Counted from the first letter of the stretch, positions 34,038 to 45,134 are shown. The stretch is 64,000 nucleotides of DNA from Chaetoderma sp. LZ-2023a (GCA_034401795.1 CM067372.1:34474351-34538350), one strand, 5' to 3'. A program made the numbers and translations. The notes: a model not told the origin generated them from the letters alone.

Positions 34038-34391
34038 AGAGGTTATAGTTCTGGCCTGTAAATAAATTTTGGAAATATGCAGTATTGCTGTATTATAAGT
34101 CTTGGTGTGTTATTACTGGGTATTAATTTTTATACACAAATTCCAGACCTGCCACCCATATTTGATATCATGTGTTATTTTTCTGTAAAATACAAAAGTG
34201 TGTAAGAGTTTCTCAGCACAAGTTATTATTTGATCAAATTTATCAACCAGTCCAATGCAGACGATGTAAATCACACAGAACATGAAGACAGCATTAAAAG
34301 AAAACCAGTTAGAAGTCTTGCTATGAACTTAAATGAAGTGCAAGCACACGCTAACGACCGCTCTTCTCTGTGAAACGCCGACATAATCAAA

Positions 34392-34583
34392 CATATTTTA
34401 ACACTCATATCAGCCAAAAACGACTTCGGCAGTGATCTTGAGAAATGTCCATTTGCAGACCAAGAGATTATTTTTGAAAATTGACCACTGGAATGACTGG
34501 CTCGATAACCGAGCCAGTCATTGCAGTGGTAAATTTTCAAAAATAGTCTTAAATTGCAGATTGAGCAAATTCGAAGTTTAAAG
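34392..34583. repeat. Foldback MITE copy
   Basis: TTTTAACACTCATATCAGCC start; core GACCACTGGAATGACTGGCT facing AGCCAGTCATTGCAGTGGTA with a GATAACC loop; TTTTGAAAATT and AATTTTCAAAAATAGTC arms. The right end after AGTCTTAAATTGCAGATTGA is eroded. Confidence 0.85.
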
Positions 34584-34654
34584 TGGTAATGTAAGTAGTG
34601 ACGGTCCCCTTAGAAGCATTTTATGCACAAGGTCCTGCATCAGCCATTATCATT

Positions 34655-34862
34655 TTAAACATTTATTGGTCAAGCCGACTAAAAACTGCTTCTGCAGTGG
34701 TTTGAGGAATAACGATTTGCAGGCCCATGTCATATTTTTTTTAAACTTACCACTGGAATGAACATTGAATAATGAATGGCTATTGAGCCAGTTATTCCAG
34801 TAATTAGTAAAAAAAAAAATACTCGTGGCCTGCAAATTTTCTTTGACTCAGCCTGGTATGCT
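34655..34862. repeat. Foldback MITE copy (diverged)
   Basis: Core TTACCACTGGAATGAACATTG versus GAGCCAGTTATTCCAGTAAT, left arm TTTGCAGGCCCATG, right arm TCGTGGCCTGCAAATTTTC. The loop has been altered and A/T runs are enlarged. Confidence 0.75.
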
Positions 34863-34884
34863 GAGTAGCAATTTCAAACGTAAA

Positions 34885-35388
34885 ACCTTCGATGGTCAAG
34901 GCAGCAAAACAGTTTCTGTAGTGATCATGAGAAATGGCTATTTGCAGGGCAAGAATATTATTTCTGAAATTTACCACTGGAAAGACTGGCTCAATAATGT
35001 CGACATTTTGAAATTTACCACTGGAAAGACTGGCTCAATAATGTCGACATTTTGAAATTTACCACTGGAAAGACTGGCTCAATAATGTCGACATTTTGAA
35101 ATTTACCACTGGAAAGACTGGCTCAATGTCGACATTTTGAAATTTACCACTGGAAAGACTGGCTCAATAATGTCGACATTTTGAAATTTACCACTGGAAA
35201 GACTGGCTCAATAATGTCGACATTTTGAAATTTACCACTGGAAAGACTGGCTCAATAATGTCGACATTTTGAAATTTACCACTGGAAAGACTGGCTCAAT
35301 AATGTCGACATTGAAATTTACCGCTGGAAAGACTGGCTCAATAATGTCGACAATTTGGAAATTTTCTTAACCAAATATGACCATTAAC
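34885..35388. repeat. Foldback MITE whose stem became a 44-bp minisatellite
   Basis: Starts like the family (GATGGTCAAGGCAGCAAAAC, GGCTATTTGCAGGGCAAG) and ends TTTCTTAACCAAATATGACC followed by ATTAACCC. Between these, the left stem AAATTTACCACTGGAAAGAC is amplified instead of being followed by its inverted partner. Confidence 0.8.
34967..35352. repeat. 44-bp minisatellite from a MITE stem
   Basis: About nine tandem copies of AAATTTACCACTGGAAAGAC plus TGGCTCAATAATGTCGACAT and TTTG. One copy lacks ATA and one lacks TTTT. ATGTCGACAT is itself a palindrome at each junction. There is no coding meaning. Confidence 0.93.
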
Positions 35389-35612
35389 CCTGTAACACTC
35401 ATATCAGCCAAAAAAAGGTTTCTGCAGTGGTCTTGAGAAATGTCCATGTGCAGACCAAGACTATTTTTGAAAATTTACCACCAGAATGACGAGCCAGAGC
35501 CAGTCATTCCAGTAGTAAATTTTCAAAAATAGTCTTCTTTTGGTCTGCACATGGACATTTTCTGAGAAAAATTATATTTTCTTGAATATAATCGAGGTTT
35601 AAAGGGTTTAAT
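35386..35612. repeat. Foldback MITE copy
   Basis: ATTAACCCTGTAACACTCAT start and GGTTTAAAGGGTTTA end. Arms ATGTGCAGACCAAGACTATT and AAATAGTCTTCTTTTGGTCT; core TTACCACCAGAATGACGAGC versus CCAGTCATTCCAGTAGTAAA. It directly abuts the previous copy. Confidence 0.87.
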
Positions 35613-36604
35613 TGTACACCAGCTTTCATATAAAAGAGAATTGAATAAGACACAATGACACATATGTATATGACATAAAACTAACATTACATAGTACACG
35701 GGTAGCTAACAGTAATCACCATCTCTGCCAAGTAAGGGCAGGTAGACACTAAGTAGGGGTAGTAGAATATAATGATCACTAGTCCTGTTGGCTAGTGCCT
35801 CGTAGTGGTTAATTTCAACACTTGATGAAATGCAAATAATTATGTCAAATCCGAGAAGACTAATCGCGACTCTGTCTGTAGATAAGAAATACATTTGCTG
35901 AATTTAATCTGGCACGGGTATTAATAACTTGTAATCTTGTACTGTTCAGCTTCTGTTGGTTCACGAACATGTCTTTTTTGAAAATAGTGGTGCCTCAAGT
36001 TGTTGTTATCCAGCACAAAAGGTTTAGCAACACCAGTTTGAAAATGAATCAGTCTACTTGTCACGATCGCGACAACAAAATATTAATGTTTGATTGCTGC
36101 ACTCAAATGACTAATGGCCCAAAACAAATGTACATTTAAAAGAACATGTCCAGTTCAATATTAGTACAACTCTCTTCTTGTCCTTTAGACTAAAATGTTA
36201 AACTTAACACTATCAAACTTGATTGTCAAATAAAATAGATAGACCATCCTAAAAGACAATGAAAATCTCCAATCAGACTTCCGCCTGTCTGATATCACCA
36301 TATTGTATGATAAAACGGTTTGACTCTGCGCGTTATATCTATCAACGAATTCATCTTCAACAATGAGCCTGTCAAAATTATGCTGATTAAAATTAAGAAT
36401 AGTTTTTGATAGTTGCGAATGAAGTACATCATTAAATCCCCTTCAAACCTGCACCAATCATTAATTCCATGTCGAAAGGTAACATGATACTGATAATTTT
36501 GAGGTGTACGAAAGGCAAACTGGGTAGTGTCAGTTCAAATATCCATAGCAAACTGCTCCTCGGTCGGATCTGCAAAGAATAAATGAAGATATAAATCTAT
36601 GAGT
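35613..36604. other. No gene seen
   Basis: Non-coding spacer before DIRS copy A. No recognisable ORF or repeat end. Confidence 0.4.
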
Positions 36605-36658
36605 CTCAAAATGAAGGAGATTTCAATTTCCCTTTCTCCAAGATCTAACAATACGTAA

Positions 36659-36809
36659 CATTATATTACTCTTTGATAATACAAGCTAGCTAGCTAGCTG
36701 CTCTAGGAATCTAGATTTAGATAGCTTTACCGGCTCCTGGAACCAGGGTACCCGGTTCCCAACAAGTGGGTACCCGTCTACCAGTGAGACTCATATTGTT
36801 TGCATAGCT
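36659..36809. repeat. DIRS A left inverted terminal repeat
   Basis: Matches 42888-43023 in inverse orientation over TTATATTACTCTTTGATA, CTAGGAATCTAGATTTAGAT, AGCTTTACCGGCTCCTGGAA and GTACCCGTCT. This copy has an enlarged (GCTA)n run and a small GGTACCC duplication. Confidence 0.92.
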
Positions 36810-36861
36810 ACCAAACAAGAGAATACCTATAGCTTGCCTCTGTGGGACTGGGAGGCAGGGT

Positions 36862-36957
36862 CCGTAATATAATGGTAAGTATCATTAGACCCCGGAGAAA
36901 GGGAAATTGAAATTTCCTTCATTCTCCTTCGATCAATACTTACCATTATATTACTCC
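36862..36957. repeat. DIRS A internal complementary region
   Basis: Carries GTAATATAATGGTAAGTAT, then GGAGAAAGGGAAATTGAAAT (complement of the far-left end, 36610-36640), then CTCCTTCGATCAATACTTAC (complement of the far-right end, about 43018-43048). In DIRS elements this region templates joining of the two ends. Confidence 0.8.
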
Positions 36958-37457
36958 GATAACACCAGATTTAGTCGGTAACCTGGTGGGAAGGGGCAAG
37001 CCATACATAGCTTCTTTTGCTCCTAGAGAAAGATCTTAGACTTAAACTTGACATACGGAGACCTAAAAGGACCGACAAGTTTAGAGACCGAATCACATTC
37101 GCATAACCGCTCTCCCCCCTTTTTCTCCTAAGAAAAGGGAGAGAACTCACGAACATGTTTCTCGCCTGAAAACACAAATATGCGAAGAGGGTTAACTGTT
37201 CTTTGCACATATTAGCCTGGGAATGAGCATGAACATATAAGATGAATGATCATGATATATAAATATAATACAAAAAACTGTCAAACTTGAATTACATTAT
37301 GAATATTGGATTTCAGACGTGGAGCCATCAACCAACACATTTTCGACCAAACATGTACGTGACACTCATGGTTATATCCCTCTCGCTTGACAATGTCTGT
37401 TCTTACCACTCTTGTTTTTCAGTTATCAAAAGGGAGATGAACAGTGTGGCCGTTAGA
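36958..37457. other. DIRS A 3' untranslated stretch
   Basis: Between the internal complementary region and the recombinase stop. The minus-strand frame at 36971-37210 is not similar to any DIRS protein that I know. Confidence 0.4.
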
Positions 37458-38400
37458 CTATTGTTTCAAAACAGCTAAAGCGAGTGGATTGGCGGAGTCT
37501 GACATGTCCCTCATATAGTATTCCGTGAAAGAGGACTCACAGTGCCATTGTGCAACAGCCATGATGTCCTCTAACGGACCACCTTTGTAAAGGGCGGTCG
37601 AAGCGGCTATTCCTCTAACATCATGAGCCCTAGCACATTGCACCTGGTGCCCAGACGCAATCTCATGGGTAGTCTGAATGCATTTGACTACCCAATGAGA
37701 GATAGAATCCATGGATGCGGCGCCATATGGCTTCTTATGGCAGATCCACAGATGTCTATCATTCGACCGTAACGAGTGTCCATTTTTTGTACTTAGTCAA
37801 AGCACGGACTGGACACCAGACACTGGCATCACGATATAATGATCGGTTTGCTGGGATATTTCAAAGATTGATTTTTTGACATAAACTCTGTTCTTGGCAG
37901 TAGTCGCAGACCCTCTCCAGAGACAATAAATCGGTCCCTCTCTGCTGAAAGCGCATGGATCTGTGCCTTCTCGCTGAGGAAGCTGCAAATAGAAAAACTG
38001 CCTTTAGAGTCAAATGCTTTAGACTAGCCGAACCCAAATGTTCGAAAGGGTGCTTGGCTAGTACATTAAGCACCAAAGATAGACTCCAGGCTGGAATGAC
38101 TACCAGTTGTCTCGGTCGGAGATTGCTCATTCCCTTCACCATCACATTCCATAACTGATGCCAAAGCTGACTTGTATCCAGAATAGAACAGCTCACAGAG
38201 AAAGTCTGCTATTTGCTGAATAGTGGATTGAAAGGTATCAATACCCTTTCCTTCACACCACTCTGCAAATTTGTTAACCGTGTGTTTATATGACTTGAAG
38301 GTTGACCTCCTCACGGCTGCGATGAAGCTCGCAGCCTGTTGAGAAAAGGCTTCCGATGTGGAACGTTGTTTGATAACATCCACGCAGTCAATTTGAACAT
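37458..38400 (-). pseudogene. DIRS A tyrosine recombinase (frameshifted)
   Basis: In DIRS elements the recombinase inserts circular cDNA. The N-terminal core-binding part is at 38066-38400 (CMDVIKQ, SFIAAVRRSTFKSYKHTVNK, WCEGKGID), the middle at 37861-38196 (NLRPRQLVVIPAWSLSLVL, LTLKAVFLFAASSAR), and the C-terminal catalytic part at 37458-37712. The last contains the HxxR box (RAHDVRG), QWHCESSF and the candidate nucleophile in TEYYMRDM. Parts lie in different frames. A segment after CELFYSGYKSALAS is missing relative to copy B, and the R...SEIHAL box is damaged (SARRHRSMRF). Inactive as it stands. Confidence 0.85.
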
Positions 38401-38548
38401 CTCGGGCCGCTCATGTAGGAAGCGACCCTTGGCCTGGGAGATTATGTTCGGAATCTCGGGCAGCTGCACTGGATTGTCCACCAGCAGATCCAGATGATCC
38501 GTGATAATGGCGCTATTAGCAGGACCAGGCACGGTTCCTCCCTTAGCT

Positions 38549-39100
38549 TCACCAAAACCTTTGGCAGAAGAATGGTGGGTGGGTATCGCCAGAGCATCTG
38601 TATCGACGGCATTTGGATCTAGAATTTGAGCTTTTTCCTTTGTGGCGAACTAGTCCACGTTTGGTTTGCCCCAATGCTCGAAGATCCTTTGAAGAACTGG
38701 AGGGTTGAGAGCCCATTCTGTCGCCAGAATCCTCTGTCTGTGAGACGAAGCATCCACCAGTATGTTCAATCACCCAGGAATGTGAGCTGCTTTCAGAACA
38801 ACTGAGTAATTCCTGCACCATTGAATCAAGTGCCACACCTTCATACACAGTGTGGGTGACTTGGTGCCGCCTTGGCGATTTATGTATAATACTGTCGAAT
38901 TGTCCGACCGTATCAATATCACTGTATCCCCGACTTCAGATACAACTGGATAGGTCTTCACATCAGAGCAGCGCACGGGATTACCTGCTCCATGGAGACC
39001 ATCATGCCCAGTATCTGATCGAAAACTCTTGAGGATGGCTAACAGAGACACCACTCTGGGCTCTGACGGGTAACCCCTGCCTTCCTCGAGATCGAATCAC
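38549..39100 (-). pseudogene. DIRS A RNase H region (deleted)
   Basis: Shows the third acidic box (RSDNSTVLYINRQGG) and downstream KAAHIPG. The stretch between YPVVS and EVGDTVIL is missing. In copy C this interval is about 100 residues and holds the rest of the RNase H fold. In DIRS elements RNase H follows RT in the same protein, so this copy could not finish reverse transcription. Confidence 0.8.
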
Positions 39101-40161
39101 ATCCCCAAATAAACGAAGTGTTGAGTGGGTGTCAATTCGGATTTCTCCTTGTTGACTATCAAGCCTAGATCTGAAAGTAACTTCAGGGTCAGAGCAGTAC
39201 CCACTCCTAACCTGGCTGGCGTGTCCACCTTGATAAGCCAATCGTATATGTAGCTGTGAAACGCCATGTTCTCTTTTCTGAGAACCGCTGTCACCGCTAG
39301 GACCACTCTGGTGAAAACCCTCGGCGCTGTCGACAGGCTGAATGGGAGGACTACAAACTCCCATACCTGATTCTGCAACGCGAATCTCAGAAACCTGTGA
39401 CAACCCCTGTTCATTGGAATGTGGAAATATGCATCTTTCAGATCGATTGACACACACCACATTCCTTCCCTCAATCCTGCCATTACCGACCTCAGAGTTT
39501 CCATCTGAAACCGAGGCGTATGGATAAACCAATTCAATGGCCTGAGATTGAGTATGGGTCTCCAACCCCCTGTGCTCTTGGGGACAAGGAACATGTTTGA
39601 ATAGAAGCCTGGAGTGTTCTGTTTGCTGGTTTTATTGCTACCTTCAGAAGCAAACCTGACACTTCGTTTTGAATGACTTCTAACTTGTCTGGCTCTCTTG
39701 GTACAGGTGCCAGACAGGTTTTGTGGTGGAAAACCCCACCACTCTGGCATGTACCCCTGGGATATCCATCCCAGGACCAGACTGTCTGACGTCACACCTC
39801 GCCAAGCATCGACGAAACGCATGAGTCTTCCACCCACTATAGACGCATTGACGCCTAATGCGGGTGTCTGGATCACGATCCGCTCCCCCCAACCCCCCAC
39901 TCTCTTAACGAGAGAACCATTTTGGTCTTGGCTTAACTGGTCTAACTTGCACCGCTGTTCCTGTCGCACAGGCGCGGTCCAGGCAGACATGAAGGGAGCT
40001 ACCAAACCCTCGGGTACGATCAGCTCCCTTCTTTCTGCCCTTGGTGGACTTCCCCTTGCCCTTCCCGCCTCTCGGGCGATCAGGAGCAACACTGGGGTGG
40101 GCAGGAGCCTCCACAACCTTCCTCGCCTTCTTACCCGCAGGCGGCTGCGAAGGCCCAGCAA
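39097..40161 (-). pseudogene. DIRS A reverse transcriptase, active-site mutant
   Basis: 354-residue open frame with the DIRS RT order: an N-terminal RFVDAWRGVTSDSLVL segment, KQNTPGFYSNMFLVPKSTGG, WRPILNLRPLNWFI, motif A VSIDLKDAYFHIP, motif B PFSLSTAPRVFTRV, then SYIYDWLIK where YxDD is expected, then KSELTPTQHFVYLGM. Copies B and C have YIDD at the same place, so a single base change (GAC to TAC in the codon at 39244-39246) destroyed a metal-binding aspartate. The first ~85 residues overlap the gag frame; such overlap is usual in these elements. Confidence 0.9.
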
Positions 40162-41918
40162 TAGCAGAAGCTGCCTTGGCTTTCGCCTTGCTCTTGCGCT
40201 TTTGTTTCTTGGAGGCCGGTTGTACAGCCAACGGTTTAGCCACAGCCCCTAGCGCATGCGCCTGTCGCACTAGTTCTAACTGTAGATTAACTGCCAACTG
40301 ATTCTGTGCTATGTTAGCAGTATCCTCTAAGATGGCCCACGCTTGGCCACCAAAGATGCTAGGGCCATTCAGGGGCATTCCAAGCAAACGCTCCCTGATG
40401 GCCGTAGCTGGACGCATATGGTCAAGGACCATCTGCCTCCTGGATTTTGTAACTCACGCTTGCACCCTGGCCAAAGCGTCCATCGACAGCACCAGGCCGT
40501 CATTGACACAAGACAGCGCCATAGGGTGGCCTACCCCAGCTTCAGCCCACACCGACTGAAGTAGGCGATAGGAGTGATTAACAGCACTCATTGCTGCCCT
40601 CACTCCCTCATCGCATAGCGACGGGACTTCTTCGTGGTGCGCTTGAGATCTGTCCACAAGCGCCGGAGCGGGTGAACCCCAAGCACCCAGCGGTCACCCT
40701 CAGTGACTGCTGGAACCACACCGTGTCTGTCATACTCCCCTCTGGCAATATGGCACCTTGCCCGCACCTCCCTGGAGGCCACAGGGAGCTGGCTCTTTAC
40801 AAATAGCATCCAGCAATTCCCGCAACCGTGGATCCAGCCCATTGGACTGGATCCGAGCCGCGGGCATGACCCCATCCTAATCGACGCATGGGTCCGTGGC
40901 CGAAACCAGACGGGTCCACCCTGGCTAGCCAAGCCAGAGCCTCGGACCAGTCCGTCTCCGAAGAAGACATCCCTGTGAATAAATTACCCGTTGATGTAAT
41001 CACGGGTCTACCAGCAGCGGCTTCCCGGCTAGGAGCCACCGCTGGTAAGCCAGCAACACCGGTACTGCATGGTTCCGCCGCGACCCCATGAATCTCACTG
41101 ATCCATGGAGTAGGCCTGCATGGAAAACCGTGTGGACCTTAACGGTTATGGAACCGTGGCCATACACGGGCGCCAACGGCACTCCATGCGTGGCCGCGGA
41201 ACCAGGCGAGATAGGCGTCTACCAAGCATGGCCAGCAACACCCGTCAGCGTGTTGGTTGGTGGCAAACCAACCAACACTGGATGTGTGCCCGATACCAGT
41301 GTGGCCTCAACCACGGGCGCGCGCCAAGTCAGACACATGCAGGGCGGTTCTGTCCAGGACGGAATCGACCTCCATGCGATCCACCCGCGGCATCTCAGGC
41401 TGCAACAGTCTCCTCATCAGCCTCCTCATCTTCAGACCCCGAAGAGTCGTCACCAAATTTGGAAGCACTGGAGCCGTCCTGGCGAACGGCTCCCATGCCC
41501 AACGGACCGGCCACCTCTACTGGACCACCCGGAGGTGGCCGCAGAGACAGTACCCATCAGGCCGGAGCCCGACAGGACCGCTAGGGAGCCATACGAGATG
41601 GCTCCATCGGTAGCCAGTCCAGAACCCCATGGATGACACCAGTGTGTGGCACCAAGAAGCTGTGCATAACGAGCCCGAACCACGCCGGAGGTGCCATCTC
41701 CGAAACCTCTGACTGCAGATGTGGAGAACTTCCAGGGGCCATAACGGATGCTCCACGATTTCTTTTTGTACAGCCTGACCCCGCATCAGACCCAGCCAAG
41801 TCCTGGGAAAGGAACTCAACCAACATCTCGATCGGCCACACTGAACAAACATTACACCTATTATCAACGTTACAGGAAGAACATCGAAAGCAGACAGTCT
41901 TTGTAAGGCGACTTTCAC
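39905..41918 (-). pseudogene. DIRS A gag (fragmented)
   Basis: N-terminal cysteine cluster near 41840-41890 (VCFRCSSC and RCNVC, C-x5-C-x2-C at the end), as in copy B. A middle region with low similarity to anything is followed by 40454-40657 (RAAMSAVNHSYRLLQSVWAE). The C-terminal part at 39905-40432 has PLNGPSIFGGQAWAILEDTA and a lysine/alanine-rich tail (KKQKRKSKAKAKAASA) suited to nucleic-acid binding. The frame changes several times. The long plus-strand open frames across 41088-41636 are antisense to this and not supported. Confidence 0.7.
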
Positions 41919-42887
41919 GAACTTATGGCATTCGGAACAAGATGGCGGGGTAGGCCTAGTCTAAAAATAAGCACAAAACCTAAAATAAGCAAGCGGAACG
42001 AAACAGGAATGGAAGGCAGACAAATAATTTTCAAATATTTTGACCATAAATTAAATGTTAACCCTCCAGCACCCCAAACCCGCAACGTTACAACAAAGAT
42101 CGCATAATCTGGTGACAAGAACGATAGCGGACATTAATACACCCATATACTGATGATCCTGACGGATGTATCACACGGAACCAGGAACCATATCGAATAG
42201 CATTCGCGGTATATCTAAGAATAAATTTCAATTATACTCTCAAACGAAGGGCAAAACCATACGTGAAGAAAACAACAAAATGCATAAACAAACTGCTGTA
42301 GAACACAGTAAAACCGCAGAACACACATCTTAAATCAAGAATTTTGAAACCATCAATCAATGCAAACAGATCGTGATTACCACGCAAAACTTGACATAAT
42401 TCTAACGCTTTCTGGTACAAAAAGTATGCAGCATCAAGAATAAGATGCGCAAATTAATGAAATATTTTCTTCACCATAAAAAATCTGAGAAACAACACAG
42501 GTGTGACGTCACCCGCTCGGATAATACGGAGAACGACGTCAGCCGATTTTAGTGTTAAAAACCGCATAGCCAACATCCAATTTCATATTACCGCCGATCA
42601 CTGTTGGGATTTAAAAGGAGGCGTATTTTGTTGTCACCACACGTCCCAGATTCGAGGTTCGAGATAACAAAATTGGGACATGCGACATAGACAAGATTTT
42701 AGAGACCAAATCTCCATATACAGCTAGAGAATAACATGAAAGAACACAACCTGAGATTCAGAAGCTCCTTCCATGGTTAATCCAATATTCTGTGACGTGA
42801 AAACACCTAAACTTAGGCACAGAAAACACTAAGAAACTCTAAGAAAACTAAGAAATTTCCAAATGCAGAGCATGTATAGCTGCTGTT
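41919..42887. other. DIRS A 5' untranslated / promoter region
   Basis: Between the gag start and the right inverted repeat. It contains the perfect 8-bp CRE-like palindrome TGACGTCA (about 42505) and a second GACGTCAG near 42534. No gene. Confidence 0.5.
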
Positions 42888-43023
42888 GCTATGCAAACAA
42901 GAATGAGCCTCACTGGCAGACGGGTACCCGCTTGTTGGGAACCTGGTTCCAGGAGCCGGTAAAGCTATCTAAATCTAGATTCCTAGAGAAGCTAGCTTGT
43001 ACTATCAAAGAGTAATATAATGG
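42888..43023. repeat. DIRS A right inverted terminal repeat
   Basis: Inverse of 36659-36809. It ends at AGTAATATAATGG, then continues outward with TAAGTATTGACCAAAGGAG, the part copied in the internal complementary region. Confidence 0.92.
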
Positions 43024-43246
43024 TAAGTATTGACCAAAGGAGAAGGTATAATCAAACAGTGTGTGCCTGTATTATAAATTTATAATCTTATAGCAGTCCA
43101 TATGATACTGGCAAATGTGTGTGTGCATGCGTGTGTGCACATTCATGTATGTTGTCCGTTTACAACTACATGTATTTGAGCCATATCTCAATGAGATGAT
43201 ATAAATTAAACGATCTCCTCACAATGGCATGAAATAGGACAATGAA

Positions 43247-43925
43247 CAAGAGGCCCCAGGGCCTGTATTGAATCATTCACATGGACCATCTAAGCATTTC
43301 TAGTAGAAAGGTCATTGGCTATAAGAAGAACCCTAAGGAAATGACCAGAACTGTAACAAGAACAAAGAGGCCATGTTTCTTTATGCATCAATTTCCCGTG
43401 AACAAATTTTAATGGCCCATTGTCCTTAAGCATATTCTGCAAATTTCAGCCTGATCCGTTCTGAAGATTTGACTTCAGATATGCTATTTTACATATCAGA
43501 CAAAAATTTTGCTTACACAACTAAGACTTTATCGAGTTTGACAAACTTAGGTGATCAGATTAATCTGGCTGTGAAAAACGACCTTTAGATAAGTGTTGGT
43601 CAGATATTCCCTGATCAGGCATTGCCGCATGCTAACATACATGTAAGCCAACAGACTTTGTTGAAATGTGAGCAAGAATTAGTTCATATCACAAGGCACA
43701 TGTATGTAATCCTTATAATATCGAAATTTGAAGCCAATTCATGTGCAGCTTTTCCAGGCCTATGCCCAATGAATAAATTTATTGCTACACATTGATAATC
43801 AAAGATTGCAGATCTATATCATCCTGTTATTTAGTTTTACCCCATCTTTTTTTCAATTTTGTGTTTTCAGATTTTTTTCTTCAGACATTTCAGATTAAGA
43901 TCACAAGATTTCTTGTATTAACATT
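43247..43925. repeat. Dispersed non-coding repeat, AACAAGAGGCCC end
   Basis: Starts GAACAAGAGGCCCCAGGGCC. The same terminus occurs inverted at 54335-54355 (GGGCCTCTTGTT) and at 55259. The following text (CCATGTTTCTTTATGCATCA, GATTTGACTTCAGA) is typical degenerate dispersed repeat; the far boundary is not clear. Confidence 0.55.
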
Positions 43926-44498
43926 TAATAATAATAATAATAAGTGAATTTATAACGCGCCAACCTCCACGCAAGCATGCTCGTAGCGCAAGACAATGAA
44001 ATGATAATATAAACATTAATTTAAATTCTGGTACGCTTGTTTAAAGAGATGAGTTTTAAGATTTGATTTGAATGTTGTAAGATTTTTTGACAATTTTAGA
44101 TGAATAGGGAGGTTGTTCCATTCAGTGGCGGCCGAGAAAGAAAATGTTCTAAAGCCGTATGAATTCATTTTGTATTTTGGGATTTTGAGCATTTGCTTGT
44201 TTAGGGATCTAAGTGACCGGGTTGGTTGGTATGGCTCGACTAATGCAGAAAGGTATGTAGGTGCAGTTCCTGAGACACACTGGTAAGCTAGACAGAGGAT
44301 TTTAAATTGGATACGTTGAGCAATTGGCAACCAGTGAAGCTTATGGAGAATCGGAGTGATGTGTGCATCTTTTGCCTGGCGTGAGATTATTCGTGCTGCT
44401 GTATTCTGAATAGTTTGGAGCTTGTGGATGTTTTCTTTTGCCATACCAATACAGAGACTATTGCAGTAGTCCAACCTAGACATTACCGTCATGATCAC
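43926..44498 (-). pseudogene. 5'-truncated CR1/L2-like LINE, RT C-terminus
   Basis: 160 uninterrupted residues of the RT C-terminal region: MSRLDYCNSLCIGM, QNTAARIISRQAKD, HITPILHKLHWLPIAQRIQF, APTYLSALVEPYQPTRSLRS, YGFRTFSFSAATEWNNLP, FKSNLKTHLFKQAY. These strings are diagnostic of the CR1/L2 group. After the stop, the minus strand gives GCGCGTTATAAATTCAC and then a (TTA)n/(ATT)n tail at 43926-43945, the kind of microsatellite 3' end these LINEs use. The RT core is absent (5' truncation), so it is dead but fairly young. Confidence 0.9.
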
Positions 44499-44764
44499 TA
44501 ATTTTGTGGTAGCCTCTGTGGTAAGATCAGACCAAATCAGACCAGTGTTTCTGATATATCCATAGATTTAGGATTTTATCTGATCATATATTTGTAATCC
44601 TGAACATGCTGAATGATCATGACCAGAATAATATGGAACTGCTAGTGTATATAGAAACATTCCTTATATTCAAATAGGAGTGAAACCAGATCAGTTGTTT
44701 CTGAGGTGTAGCTCCGGATAGACCTGAATGCAATACCCTCTTACCCATACGGAGTACGGGTAAT

Positions 44765-44990
44765 TAATCAGTCTTACAGGCCCTAGTCGACATTAAAACA
44801 AGAACAATGATCAGTCTTGCAGGCCTTAGATGCCATAAAAACAAGACCAATGATCAGTCTTGCAGGCCTTAGATGCCATAAAAACAAGACCAATGATCAG
44901 TCTTGCAGGCCTTAGATGCCATAAAAACAAGAACAATGATCAGTCTTGCAGGCCTTAGATGCCGTAAAAACAAGACCAATGATCAGAGAT
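44765..44990. repeat. 43-bp tandem repeat, five copies
   Basis: Unit GATCAGTCTTGCAGGCCTTA followed by GATGCCATAAAAACAAGACC AAT. The first copy is diverged (TTACAGGCCCTAGTCGACATT); the other four are almost identical. No coding meaning. Confidence 0.93.
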
Positions 44991-45134
44991 TGCTGAAGTA
45001 GCGTGAACATTGTCTAGCAGTTTAATAAGGAAATTAGCACAGCATATCATATTGTGGTCATGCTTATTTATGTACATATGCAAATATGCATTGCACTGAT
45101 GACATTCATTCAGTCTAAAGGGCATATTATTAGC

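Larger units (their letters stand above)
36605..43050 (-). mobile_element. DIRS-type retrotransposon, copy A (defective)
   Basis: A tyrosine-recombinase retrotransposon transcribed leftwards: gag (about 39905-41918), RT/RNase H (38549-40161), recombinase (37458-38400). It has the hallmark termini: inverted terminal repeats (36659-36809 and 42888-43023) instead of direct LTRs, plus an internal complementary region (36862-36957) that carries the complements of both outer ends side by side. This architecture is known for DIRS elements, which integrate a circular intermediate by recombinase. The RT catalytic motif is mutated, RNase H is deleted in part, and the recombinase has frameshifts. Copy C (61.1-64 kb) is the same family; copy B is a different one. 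Confidence 0.9.

Noticed and set aside
36971-37210. 79-aa minus-strand ORF downstream of the DIRS A recombinase
   Set aside because: No similarity to DIRS proteins and no motif; it lies in the 3' untranslated stretch.
41088-41636. Long plus-strand open frames (182 and 154 codons) in the DIRS A gag region
   Set aside because: They are antisense to gag, GC-rich, low-complexity, and overlap each other; no domain is recognisable, and the minus strand carries the family's gag motifs on both sides.
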